Below, in pieces: positions 35,136 through 43,440 of a stretch of 63,686 nucleotides of DNA. Position 1 is the stretch's first letter. Each line of letters begins with the position of its first letter. Both the position numbers and the translations under genes were made by a program. This DNA comes from CAZFLD01 sp964519835 (GTDB lineage: Bacteria; Spirochaetota; Spirochaetia; DSM-27196; CAZFLD01), in the NCBI GenBank assembly GCA_964519835.1, contig CAZFLD010000017.1:1-63686 (forward strand). Direction: 5' to 3'. The notes beneath the pieces were generated by a model. It was not told the DNA's origin. It did not search any database and saw only the letters and a list, made by a program, of their open reading frames with translations.

Positions 35136-36305
35136 ATGGTGCAAAGAGAGCTTAGAATGCCCGACCGCTCATTTTTCCTATTCGGGCCAAGGCAGACCGG
35201 CAAGAGCACGTGGTTGCGTTCCCTCGACCTGGGGACCTCGTGGACACTCAACCTTCTCCACAACGAGACCTACTATCGTTACCTCCGGGACCCCGCTCTG
35301 TTCCGGAGGGAGGCGGAGCAAAAGGTGCGATTAGGTATTGACTGGATCGTACTGGACGAGGTCCAGCGTATCCCCGAGCTCCTCGACGAGGTCCACGCGC
35401 TGATGGAAAGCTCCGCTACCAAGTTTGTCCTGTCCTGCTCGAGCTCGCGCAAACTCAAACGTGGCGGAGCAAATCTCCTCGGTGGGCGTGCTCTCTTGCG
35501 ACGTCTTTGTCCCTTTACGGTCAGAGAGCTCGAGGGCGAGTCGGACGGGCACCGCTTTGATCTGGAACGCGCCCTGCGTCTGGGGACTCTCCCGCCCCTT
35601 TTGGGCCTCTCGGATGCAGATGCCGCGGACACGCTTCGGTCGTACGTGGAGGTTTACCTTCGAGAGGAGATTCAGGTTGAAGGCTTGGTCAGAAACCTCG
35701 GTGGCTTCACTCGGTTCCTGGATCTAAGCGCGGCGTATTGTGGAGAGATATTGAACTTTAACTCGCTTGCCAAACAGGCTGGTCTGCCTCATCGCACCGT
35801 CCAATCCTACTTCGAAGTGTTGGAAGACACGCTCATCGCGATTCGCTTGCCGGCGTGGCGAAAGAGTCCCACAAAGCGGCTGGTCGGTCATCCCAAGATC
35901 TATCTCTTTGACAACGGCGTGACAAACGCCCTCTGTCGGCGACTAACAAGCGAGCCGGAGCCCGCCCTCCGCGGTCGATTGTTCGAGCAGTTTATGATCC
36001 AGGAGACCAATCGCCGGCTCGACTATGCCGGCGGCGAGCGTCGGATCTACTACTGGCGCACCAACAACGGCGCGGAGGTCGACCTGATTATCGAGGAGGC
36101 CGGCCTGCCTATCCTGGCGGTGGAGTTCAAGAGCTTCTCCGCCATCGACGGCGGAGATCTTTCGGGCCTACGATCGTTCAGAGCCGACAACCCCGATACC
36201 AGGTGCGCCGTGGTCTGCACCGCGCCGGAACCCTGGCGCCTCGACTTCGCGGAGATCCTCCCGTGGCGAACCTACCTGCGGGAGCTGGAGCCGCCGCCGG
36301 AGTAG
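35136..36305 (+). CDS. AAA_14/DUF4143 ATPase
   Basis: A 389-residue ATPase with the P-loop GPRQTGKST (about residues 15-23), Walker B DWIVLDEVQRIP, a sensor-like FVLSCSSSRKLKR, and the DUF4143 C-terminal domain with WRTNNGAEVDLIIEE and ILAVEFKSF, which looks like a restriction-endonuclease-type core. Many genomes carry multiple mobile-like copies. Proposed roles include defence or toxin-linked functions, but none is established. It is divergent from the broken copy, and its last 34 bases overlap the PIN gene on the other strand. Confidence 0.88.
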   Translation: MVQRELRMPDRSFFLFGPRQTGKSTWLRSLDLGTSWTLNLLHNETYYRYLRDPALFRREAEQKVRLGIDWIVLDEVQRIPELLDEVHALMESSATKFVLSCSSSRKLKRGGANLLGGRALLRRLCPFTVRELEGESDGHRFDLERALRLGTLPPLLGLSDADAADTLRSYVEVYLREEIQVEGLVRNLGGFTRFLDLSAAYCGEILNFNSLAKQAGLPHRTVQSYFEVLEDTLIAIRLPAWRKSPTKRLVGHPKIYLFDNGVTNALCRRLTSEPEPALRGRLFEQFMIQETNRRLDYAGGERRIYYWRTNNGAEVDLIIEEAGLPILAVEFKSFSAIDGGDLSGLRSFRADNPDTRCAVVCTAPEPWRLDFAEILPWRTYLRELEPPPE

Positions 36306-36688
36306 GTGCAGAACCTGCCCTTGTCCACCGTAGCGAGTGGGCACTGTAATACCTCGGCATGAGCTCCGATCAGAAAGGCCGGCAGGGGTACGGCGGGAGC
36401 ATCACGGCCCGTTTGAACACGCCACTCTTGTCGGTAGGCGCGGTAGGCACGTGCCGCGAGCTCCGCAGCCGCCGCATGAAGGTCGATAATGGCCACTCCC
36501 CAGGCTCGAACTCGATTGCCGACTTCCTCAGGCACCCGGTCGCCGACACACAACTCCGCCAACGTCACCGTATTGATCGCGGCTCCCGAGTTCGCGACCG
36601 CCGCGGCTATGGTAACGCGGGCCCACGCCTGCATCTCGCCTGTCGAATCACTTGCATAAATGAGTACGTTTGTATCGAGCAAGACCAC
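36272..36688 (-). CDS. PIN-domain protein with altered active site
   Basis: A 138-residue PIN-domain protein. D5 (LLDTNVLIYA), E45 (TLAELCVGD) and D122 (ATVDKGRF) are in place. The third metal ligand, Asp in the usual PLPDFLIGAHA motif, is Ala104 in PLPAFLIGAHA (codon GCC, 36377-36379 on the plus strand). The start is a GTG with AGGGGG seven bases upstream. It follows a short frame that may be its antitoxin. Loss of the Asp predicts reduced or no ribonuclease activity, matching the change in the other PIN protein of this window. Confidence 0.8.
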   Translation of the reverse strand: MVLLDTNVLIYASDSTGEMQAWARVTIAAAVANSGAAINTVTLAELCVGDRVPEEVGNRVRAWGVAIIDLHAAAAELAARAYRAYRQEWRVQTGRDAPAVPLPAFLIGAHAEVLQCPLATVDKGRFCTYSGGGSSSRR

Positions 36689-36699
36689 TACACTGCCCC

Positions 36700-36885
36700 C
36701 TACGGTTCCCGAGTCAAATCGCGAAGTTCCTCCCACGTAAGGCCGGATGTAAGCGGGGCGTTTTCGATTGCATACATGCATTCCTCTTTACTCATCGCTG
36801 CCGGGCCGGCCGGCATGCGGTCCGCGAGCTGCCGCGCCACGTAGAGTGAATTACCGGTACCGGTGAAGTAAAAGATGTCGGTCAC
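36700..36885 (-). CDS. small chimeric protein: flavodoxin-like start, antitoxin-like end
   Basis: A 61-residue frame. The first 24 residues (MTDIFYFTGTGNSLYVARQL) are the FMN-binding start of EFR1/flavodoxin-like proteins, but the rest of that domain is absent. The second half, from an internal ATG at 36795, reads MSKEECMYAIENAPL and GLTWEELRDLTREP, which looks like a short antitoxin tail. It ends 12 bases before the PIN gene. It may be a fusion formed by deletion, with the internal ATG giving a 31-residue antitoxin. Function is a guess. Confidence 0.45.
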   Translation of the reverse strand: MTDIFYFTGTGNSLYVARQLADRMPAGPAAMSKEECMYAIENAPLTSGLTWEELRDLTREP

Positions 36886-36978
36886 GATAGAGCGATCGTA
36901 GCAGGATCGAGAGTCGTTGTCGATTTCTTTCTTGCCAAGGGACGCGGCCTATGCCGCCGGGGCGAGAGACTCGAGCCA

Positions 36979-38172
36979 TCAAGTCGCGGTGAACCGCCAC
37001 TCCGTCCGCTGCCGGTAGACCTGTCCAGGGCGAAGAATTGTGTCACAGATCTCAGGATGATTCGGCCCATCGGGGTACTCTTGGCACTCGAGGCAAAAAC
37101 CGGCGTACGGACCGTAGCCACGGCCGGAACGCCCGGCGGGTTTTTCCGCAATGTATCGCCCGCCGAAAAACTGCAAACAGTACGCGCTGGTCGCCACCTG
37201 TAGCGCGATGCCGGACTCGGGCGAAAACGCGCGGGCGACCGTCTTGAGCGGCGCCGGCAGGCGGAATGCGGCGATCTGCTCGTCGCGTCGTCGCGCGGCA
37301 TTGCCGCTCAGCCTGGCTGCGCCTCCGTCCGATCCGCCACGAGACACGACGTCGCTCGCCGTTGCGCCGCGATCCGCGCCGAGCACGGCCGACCCGCCGG
37401 GGGACCGGAGTAGATAGTTGTCGCCGTGCTGCTGCACGAGCCCGAGCACGATCTCGCCGATCGTTCGCTCGTGGCGCAGATCTGCTCCCGTACCGTCGAC
37501 CGCGTCGACGACACCAAGATGTGTCATCGTTTTGTCAGTAGGGGTGTAGTAGTCCGCGCCAATCCACAGTAGGTGGTCTTTCACAGACGGGATCTCGTCG
37601 CCGCCGAGATTGAAGTAGCTGTGATTGGTCGGGCTAAACGGCGTGGCCTTGTCGGTAGTGGCCTTGTAGTCGATCCGGACCGTGTTTGAGTCGGCGAGGA
37701 CCGAGAACACAACAGTTGCATCGAGGTTTCCTGGGTAGCCTTCTTCGCCGTCGGGGCTGAGGTAGCAAAATCCCAGGGATTGGCCCGGCGCGACCAGCTC
37801 GTCGGCCGACCAGAGCCGCTTGTCGAAGCCGATATTTCCGCCGTGCAGGTGATTCCCGCCGTCGGACCGGTCGCCTGCCTCGTTTGCGGCAAGCGTGTAC
37901 CGTGAACCGTCGACTTCAAAGACAGCTGCCGGCAGTCGGCCGGCGATCCGCCCGATCGTCGCGCCAAAGTAGCCCGTCCCGGCCAGGTAGCCTTCGAGGG
38001 ATCCGTAGCCCAAGACGACGTTTGTCGGTCCGCCGGTGCTGTCCGGCACAATGCAGTCGGTGATGGTAGCGCCGTAATCCATTATCGTGAGCGACAAACC
38101 GTTATTGTTGCCAAGTGTATGGCGATAGACTTCGCGCCGGTCGGGAAGCCGGCCGTAGAGTTCTCTGGTCAT
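36979..38172 (-). CDS. galM: aldose 1-epimerase
   Basis: A 397-residue mutarotase that interconverts alpha and beta sugar anomers. The active-site His residues are in GGNHLHGGNIGFDKRLW (H108/H110) and TNHSYFNLGG (H184), and the base is E362 (GFCLECQEYPDGPNHP). The usual length is about 350; here residues 257-306 form a Gly/Ala/Arg-rich stretch about 40 residues longer than expected between HGDNYLL and LKTVARAFSPESG. The ATG at 38172 was chosen because homology begins there. It follows the SGNH hydrolase gene by 53 bases on the same strand. Confidence 0.93.
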   Translation of the reverse strand: MTRELYGRLPDRREVYRHTLGNNNGLSLTIMDYGATITDCIVPDSTGGPTNVVLGYGSLEGYLAGTGYFGATIGRIAGRLPAAVFEVDGSRYTLAANEAGDRSDGGNHLHGGNIGFDKRLWSADELVAPGQSLGFCYLSPDGEEGYPGNLDATVVFSVLADSNTVRIDYKATTDKATPFSPTNHSYFNLGGDEIPSVKDHLLWIGADYYTPTDKTMTHLGVVDAVDGTGADLRHERTIGEIVLGLVQQHGDNYLLRSPGGSAVLGADRGATASDVVSRGGSDGGAARLSGNAARRRDEQIAAFRLPAPLKTVARAFSPESGIALQVATSAYCLQFFGGRYIAEKPAGRSGRGYGPYAGFCLECQEYPDGPNHPEICDTILRPGQVYRQRTEWRFTAT

Positions 38173-38225
38173 TGGTGTGAATTGTAGCATGGGGCGACGG
38201 CACCTGATTAACCGCGTGGCGGCAA

Positions 38226-38864
38226 TCAGCAACCTAAAAAGCCCCTGACCGAGCCCGCGATGTATGCCGCCTGGATCCGTCCAATCTCCGGCGTAAAGTG
38301 AACGTGGTCCTTGTATATCACCTCGCCAATTTCTTTCTCAAGCTCAACGGTCAAGTCAAACAGATCGATGGTCGGTACGCCTGCTGCCGTCATCACTTCA
38401 TCGGCAATATCGTTGTACGCAAGCACGTCGGCTCGAAAGCGATGGAAACTCGTGTTACGAGAGTTGTGAATCGCGTCGATGCAGGGGGTTGTTGAAACCC
38501 AGATAAGCTGCTCGCAGATCGAGCCGGACACGGTTACGATCTTCTCGAGGTTGGACCGGTAATCCTCAGGTGCAACCTGCCGCGTGCCCACTTGCGGGTT
38601 GGTCTTGATGTCGTGAAGCCCGCAATTGACGACAAGGACATCGACGTGGTCTATCTCACCGTGCGTCTGGTTGTTCGACAGGTACTCGAGCACCATCGCC
38701 GAGTCACCGCCGTTTGCCCCTTGCGGAACGTCGAGGTCCTTCAGGGCTTTATCAAGGCCGGACTTACGGCTGTAGGAAACCTCGGGACTCAGATAGGTCT
38801 CGAGCCAAGGTCCGTAGCGAACCGAAATACTGTCACCAATAAAAAACGCGCTACCCGTTGGCAT
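38226..38864 (-). CDS. SGNH/GDSL-family hydrolase
   Basis: A 212-residue esterase-like protein. Block I is AFFIGDSISVRYG with the catalytic Ser, the Gly/Asn blocks appear as NGGDSAMVLEYL and VVNCGLHDIKT, and the catalytic Asp-His pair is KDHVHFTPE. SGNH enzymes in glycan clusters are often carbohydrate deacetylases such as rhamnogalacturonan acetylesterase. No signal peptide is seen. The start ATG at 38864 directly precedes the conserved block. It belongs with galM and possibly the VOC gene on the minus strand. A stretch of 206 bases upstream holds no gene that I recognise. Confidence 0.88.
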   Translation of the reverse strand: MPTGSAFFIGDSISVRYGPWLETYLSPEVSYSRKSGLDKALKDLDVPQGANGGDSAMVLEYLSNNQTHGEIDHVDVLVVNCGLHDIKTNPQVGTRQVAPEDYRSNLEKIVTVSGSICEQLIWVSTTPCIDAIHNSRNTSFHRFRADVLAYNDIADEVMTAAGVPTIDLFDLTVELEKEIGEVIYKDHVHFTPEIGRIQAAYIAGSVRGFLGC

Positions 38865-39070
38865 ACGGCCACGATAACAAAGGCGGCGTGGATGAGCACG
38901 GTCGGCGGTCGATTTGTGTATACATTGGCCATTCCACCTATGCGCCGGTTGCGTCCGATTTGCTACGACAGATGGCGCCGGCCCAGGCTTCGCACACCAG
39001 TGGGGCTCGCGCGGTGGCTCCACGTCGTTTACCACGGCGCCTACGAGTCGACAAACGTTCCCAGAGGCCG

Positions 39071-39466
39071 TTAGGACAAGCCGCGCATCGGACGTCCCCG
39101 CTTTACAAGCTGCAAGCCGAGACCAAAGGGATCGCGAAGCATGACCATGCTATCCTCGCCCGCGGTCTTGTAGGGGTCGTGAATCGATGCTCCCGCCGCG
39201 ACGAGAGTCTCGGCGTCGGCCGCCGGGTTCTCGACCTCGAAGGCAACGTGCACGGCCAAGGGATCGGTGCGTGCAAAATCCAGTTGCTGGGCATTTGGAT
39301 TGGAGTACACCTCCATCATCACCACGCCGTGGGTATCCGCGAGGAAAACCATCTTGCCGGGAACATCGCGAACGACCTTGAGCCCAATATTCGCGACGTA
39401 CCAGTCTACAAACGCACCCTTGTCCGGAACGTTTACTGCTAAATGTTCAAACGCTGCGTTAATCAT
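39071..39466 (-). CDS. VOC-family (glyoxalase-like) protein
   Basis: A 131-residue protein with two beta-alpha-beta-beta-beta units of the vicinal-oxygen-chelate fold. It reads FEHLAVNVPDKGAFVDWY, then MVFLADTHGVVMMEVYSNP, DPLAVHVAFEVENPAADAE and ends LRDPFGLGLQLVKR. Candidate metal ligands are H8, E53 and the H of AVHVAF. Members are dioxygenases, glyoxalases or binding proteins; the reaction cannot be told. It is divergent from the uncharacterised gene at 39580. Confidence 0.82.
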   Translation of the reverse strand: MINAAFEHLAVNVPDKGAFVDWYVANIGLKVVRDVPGKMVFLADTHGVVMMEVYSNPNAQQLDFARTDPLAVHVAFEVENPAADAETLVAAGASIHDPYKTAGEDSMVMLRDPFGLGLQLVKRGRPMRGLS

Positions 39467-39579
39467 ACCAGTATGTTGCTTGCTTTTGCCGCGGCTTTCC
39501 AGGGGACAAAGCCATTCGTGCAAACATAGATCACATCGGCCATCGAAGTACATCTGGAGACCGGACTACGATACAAACC

Positions 39580-40776
39580 ATGGTAACGGTAAAAACACGC
39601 TTGGAAGGCGACTATGAGATCTGTCAGGTCGAGGAGTCGCCCGGCTATCACGAGGTAAAACGCGCCGCGCTGTCATTTGTAGAAAAGATGAAGCTTGGCG
39701 ACGAGATCGGCGCGTACCAAAAGGAATCAGGAGGCGGTCTAAGCCTGTACGGCTCCTATCACGGTCTCCACGTCTTGGATCTCTTTGGCGAAGCACCGAG
39801 GGACAAAAAGACCAGAGAGACCTGGTCGCGCCGATTTCGGGACCTCCAAACACAGTGGGGGTTCTTCGCAGCGAATCCGGCTGTCGAAAACGAGCGAGCT
39901 CCCGAGGAGATGGATCCGGTGTGGCACTACACCCGCGGCAATCTCTGGTCGTTACGACTGCTCGATGTGCCGCCCGATCGCTCGCTGTCTTTCCTCGAGC
40001 CATTCTTTGACAAAGGGTACCTATACAACTATGTCAAGCGCTACGACTGGGCCAACTCCTGGGCGGCGGCAAACCAAATCTGTGCGGTCGCCACCGCGCT
40101 GCAGGCGCAGCGTGACTGGTTCGGCGAGTCCCAGGTAGACGACTTGCTTGAACGGGAGATGTATCCGGCGCTCGAGGAACTTCTCGATAGCAACACAGGG
40201 TACTGGGGCACGCAACTCGGAGCGGACATCTGGAACGGCCAATTCGGCACAATTCATGTTCTGCCGATCTACTTCACGCAAAACTGGCCCGTGCGATTCG
40301 TGGAACGTAGCGTCGACACGACGATAAAAACGCAGCTCGCCGACGGCTCGTTCTGGCCCGGTGGTTCGGACTGCCCCGATTTTGACGGCGCCTACATGCT
40401 CTTGAACCTGTCGCGCCTTACCGACTACCGCGCGGAGGAGTTACGATCGGCAGCCGAGCGCTACCTCGCTCACGCTCTTATGCACAAGGACCCAAGCGGC
40501 GGTTTTTTGCTGCACCGGCGTGACGGCAAGCCCTCCGACTGGAAGAGCCGGCCGCACTGGATATGGCCGGAGGGAGCAGCAGTGGCCTCCGTGGAGTACC
40601 GCGATGAGGATCCCACTCGTACACACATTATGCTCGGCAGTTGGTTCTACCCGCTTTCGATAGCTCTGGTTACGATGATCCTCGGCGACAGCGGCTACGA
40701 AGGACCGTACCGCATGCACCGTCTGTCCTTGCACCAAGCAAACGCTGTTACCGCCCCAGGCGTGGTAAACGCCTGA
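39580..40776 (+). CDS. conserved protein of unknown function, probable alpha/alpha-toroid
   Basis: A 398-residue protein I cannot assign. Repeated helix pairs with aromatic ends (YVKRYDWANSWAAANQICAV, DGAYMLLNLSRLTDYRAEEL, RPHWIWPEGAAVASVEYR) suggest the alpha/alpha toroid fold of prenyltransferase-like, terpene-cyclase-like and many glycan enzymes (GH105, GH88, PL families). No signal peptide. A clan GH-A glycosidase gene begins 29 bases downstream on the same strand, so the two probably act together. It could be an unusual glycosidase, epimerase or lyase. Confidence 0.7.
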   Translation: MVTVKTRLEGDYEICQVEESPGYHEVKRAALSFVEKMKLGDEIGAYQKESGGGLSLYGSYHGLHVLDLFGEAPRDKKTRETWSRRFRDLQTQWGFFAANPAVENERAPEEMDPVWHYTRGNLWSLRLLDVPPDRSLSFLEPFFDKGYLYNYVKRYDWANSWAAANQICAVATALQAQRDWFGESQVDDLLEREMYPALEELLDSNTGYWGTQLGADIWNGQFGTIHVLPIYFTQNWPVRFVERSVDTTIKTQLADGSFWPGGSDCPDFDGAYMLLNLSRLTDYRAEELRSAAERYLAHALMHKDPSGGFLLHRRDGKPSDWKSRPHWIWPEGAAVASVEYRDEDPTRTHIMLGSWFYPLSIALVTMILGDSGYEGPYRMHRLSLHQANAVTAPGVVNA

Positions 40777-40805
40777 TCAAACACCGTCTGATTCGGAGTA
40801 GAGAG

Positions 40806-42236
40806 ATGAAGTCTCAAGCAGATACGATCACCCCACCCCTGCCCCAGCCGCCGATCGGCAGTGTTCGAGTTCGCGGCGCGCGTGAAATCGGTGGATCCCT
40901 CCTCGGCATCGGAGCCGAAACGATAGACCGTGACTTTGTGGACTTTTCAGAGATCAAAGACCACCTAGAGCCCCTCGGCGCAAAGACGGTCCGGTTGCAG
41001 GCCGGCTGGGCAAAGTGCGAGCCGCAACCGGGCCATTATGACTTTGCCTGGCTCGACGAGATTGTCGACGGAGTTATCGACGCCGGGATGGAGCCGTGGC
41101 TACAGACCTCCTACGGAAACCCGATCTACGAGGGCGGCGGCGGGTCGAGTCTGCACGGCGGATTACCCACGTCCGTTTTGTCCTTCGACGCGTGGGACCG
41201 GTGGGTAAGTGCACTTGCGCGCCGCTACGCCGGCCGAGTAACGCAGTGGGAAATCTGGAACGAGCCGGACCTTCTCAAAGACAACCCGGCTATTGAGTAC
41301 GCGCGACTCTACATCCGCACCGCGCGCATTATTCGCGCGCAGATCCCCGCGGCAAAGCTTACGGGACAGCTTGCGGCACCCGGGAGAACCGAGTTTGCCC
41401 GCACGTTTCTTCAGTACCTTGATGATCAAAATGCTCTTGAACTGGTCGACGACATATCATTCCATGGCTACTTGGCAAATCCGGACGTTGTCTACGACGA
41501 GATCGAGGGGTACGGTCGCGGCGCCAGTGTGCCGCCTTTGATGCGCACAGTTCGCGAGTTTTCGACCACGATCACGATTCGCCAAGGCGAACAGGGCTGC
41601 CCGTCAACCGAAACCACGGGAGCCTTGAAAGAGCACAAGTGGACCGAGCTGATGCAGGCAAAATGGATGCTTCGACGCATGCTCACCGACATCGGCCACG
41701 CTGTTCCGACGAGTTATTTCCAGATTGCCGACATGAACTATCGGAACACCCACAAAAACCCGTGGTACGGCATGAACACAAAGGGGCTGATGCGTATGAA
41801 TCCGGAGTTGAAGTTTGTGTATCGCAAGCCCTCGTACCGTGCGTTCCAGGCCCTGGCTTCGATTTTCGACTCTACCCTCGAGCCGATTACGGAGCTGAGG
41901 TGGCGGGCAACGGCCGATCAGCCGCTACGTGTCTACGGCTTTTCCCAAGAGCATTCAAGATACTCGGCGATAGTCTACTGGAGAACCGGCGACGCTCCCG
42001 CCGATCAGCACCAACTCGACGAGGTGGGCCTAGACCTGGATCCGGTTCGCATCGAGAATCCGGTGCTGGTCGATCTGCTCACCGGAACGGTTCACTCCCT
42101 ATCGGATACAAGCGTCGCAGAAAATAGGCGCTCCGGAACCGCCGCGAGTTTCAGGCGGCTACCGCTCTACGACTCGCCGGTGGTCATCGCCGACGCGGCG
42201 TGTGTGCCGATCGAGTCGAACGTGGAACAAACATAG
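40806..42236 (+). CDS. clan GH-A glycosidase, GH39-like
   Basis: A 476-residue TIM-barrel glycosidase. The acid/base Glu is E153 in QWEIWNEPDLL and the nucleophile is probably E262 in TIRQGEQGC, about 109 residues later as expected for clan GH-A. GAKTVRLQAGWAKCEPQPG and WLDEIVDGVIDAGMEPWLQT are the usual early strands. The last 130 residues look like a beta-sandwich. The ATG at 40806 has GGAGTAGAGAG upstream. No signal peptide is visible. GH39 is the nearest family by layout, but the nucleophile context is unusual, so a new subfamily is possible. Confidence 0.8.
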   Translation: MKSQADTITPPLPQPPIGSVRVRGAREIGGSLLGIGAETIDRDFVDFSEIKDHLEPLGAKTVRLQAGWAKCEPQPGHYDFAWLDEIVDGVIDAGMEPWLQTSYGNPIYEGGGGSSLHGGLPTSVLSFDAWDRWVSALARRYAGRVTQWEIWNEPDLLKDNPAIEYARLYIRTARIIRAQIPAAKLTGQLAAPGRTEFARTFLQYLDDQNALELVDDISFHGYLANPDVVYDEIEGYGRGASVPPLMRTVREFSTTITIRQGEQGCPSTETTGALKEHKWTELMQAKWMLRRMLTDIGHAVPTSYFQIADMNYRNTHKNPWYGMNTKGLMRMNPELKFVYRKPSYRAFQALASIFDSTLEPITELRWRATADQPLRVYGFSQEHSRYSAIVYWRTGDAPADQHQLDEVGLDLDPVRIENPVLVDLLTGTVHSLSDTSVAENRRSGTAASFRRLPLYDSPVVIADAACVPIESNVEQT

Positions 42237-42253
42237 GCGGCGCGACAGAACCT

Positions 42254-43393
42254 CTAGTACGCGGCCTGGTAGATTGACAGGGCGTCGCGCTCGGAAAGCT
42301 CGCGAGGATTGTTTACTAATAGGCGTTGGTGCTGCATCACCTCGTTCGCAAGCATCGGCAGGTCGGACTCGGGAATCTCGACGTCTCGGAGTCGTGTCGG
42401 TAGGCCGCAGTTAATCGTCAGCTCTTGTAGCCGGGCCGGCAGAGACGAGGAAGCGGCGGGTACGTTTGGACTCACGACGGAGGCAAGCTCGGTGTAGAGC
42501 ACGCCCGCCTCCGGCATGTTGAACTCGAGGACGTGGGGGAGAACAAGCGCGTTTGTCAGGCCGTGCGCGATGTGGTAGTGGCCACCGAGCGGGTACGCAA
42601 GTGCGTGGACGGCGGCGACCGGCGCGTTGGCAAACGCCTGACCTGCCATCATCGCGCCGAGGAGCATCGCTGAGCGGGCCGGTATGTTTGTTCCGTTTTT
42701 GACCGCCTCCTCAACATTTGCCGCAAGCAGCTTAAGTGCCTCTTTGGCGAGCATGTCCGAGTAAGGGTTTTTCTTGCGCTTGCTGGTAAAGGCCTCGATT
42801 GCATGGACCATGGCATCAATGCCCGTGGTCGCGGTGGGAAACGGAGGCAGCCCCACGGTAAGCTCGGCGTCTAAGATCGCCACGTCGGGTAGCAGTTGCG
42901 GTGCAACGATACCTTGCTTCGTCGTTTCGCCCGTGGTGATAATTGCGATCGGCGTTACTTCAGATCCGGTTCCCGCGGTCGTGGGCACCTGGATCAACGG
43001 CAATCGAGAACCCCTGGCCTTCCCGACGCCGTAGATCTCACCGAGGCTTTCCCCGGACAGCAACACAAGCGATACTACTTTAGCGACGTCCATGGAGCTC
43101 CCGCCGCCGAAACCGAGAAGCCCGTCGACGCCGGCGCTCCTGCCGAGCTCGAGAGCCTCCAACACAACCGACTCGGGAGGATCGGCCTTGACGCCGCTAA
43201 AGACCGTCACCTTCACGGCAGATTCGCCAAGGCCGGCAAGGACCGGCTCCAGCAGGCCCATGTTCGAGATCGCCGCGTCGGTGACGACGAGTACATGCGT
43301 GATGCCGAGCGAGGAGGCGACGTTTCCGACCTTTGCTGCCGCCCCCGGCGCGCAGATAAGGTGCTTGGTTGTTGTGAACTCGAATTCCGTCAT
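42254..43393 (-). CDS. iron-containing alcohol dehydrogenase
   Basis: A 379-residue group III alcohol dehydrogenase. The nucleotide motif GFGGGSSMDVAK and VPTTAGTGSEVTPIAII are clear. The iron ligands fall in the expected places: D in TTGIDAMVHAIEAF with its His, AVHALAYPLGGHYHIAHG, and the following His. It uses NAD(P)H to reduce aldehydes. Being the last gene of a unit with DhaK and DhaL, it may act on lactaldehyde, glycerol/dihydroxyacetone or another short product of sugar breakdown. The ATG has a strong GGGAGG site. Confidence 0.92.
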   Translation of the reverse strand: MTEFEFTTTKHLICAPGAAAKVGNVASSLGITHVLVVTDAAISNMGLLEPVLAGLGESAVKVTVFSGVKADPPESVVLEALELGRSAGVDGLLGFGGGSSMDVAKVVSLVLLSGESLGEIYGVGKARGSRLPLIQVPTTAGTGSEVTPIAIITTGETTKQGIVAPQLLPDVAILDAELTVGLPPFPTATTGIDAMVHAIEAFTSKRKKNPYSDMLAKEALKLLAANVEEAVKNGTNIPARSAMLLGAMMAGQAFANAPVAAVHALAYPLGGHYHIAHGLTNALVLPHVLEFNMPEAGVLYTELASVVSPNVPAASSSLPARLQELTINCGLPTRLRDVEIPESDLPMLANEVMQHQRLLVNNPRELSERDALSIYQAAY

Positions 43394-43440
43394 TCTTTCC
43401 TCCCCGCAATAGCCGGATCACACTCCGGCGCGACGCCGAG

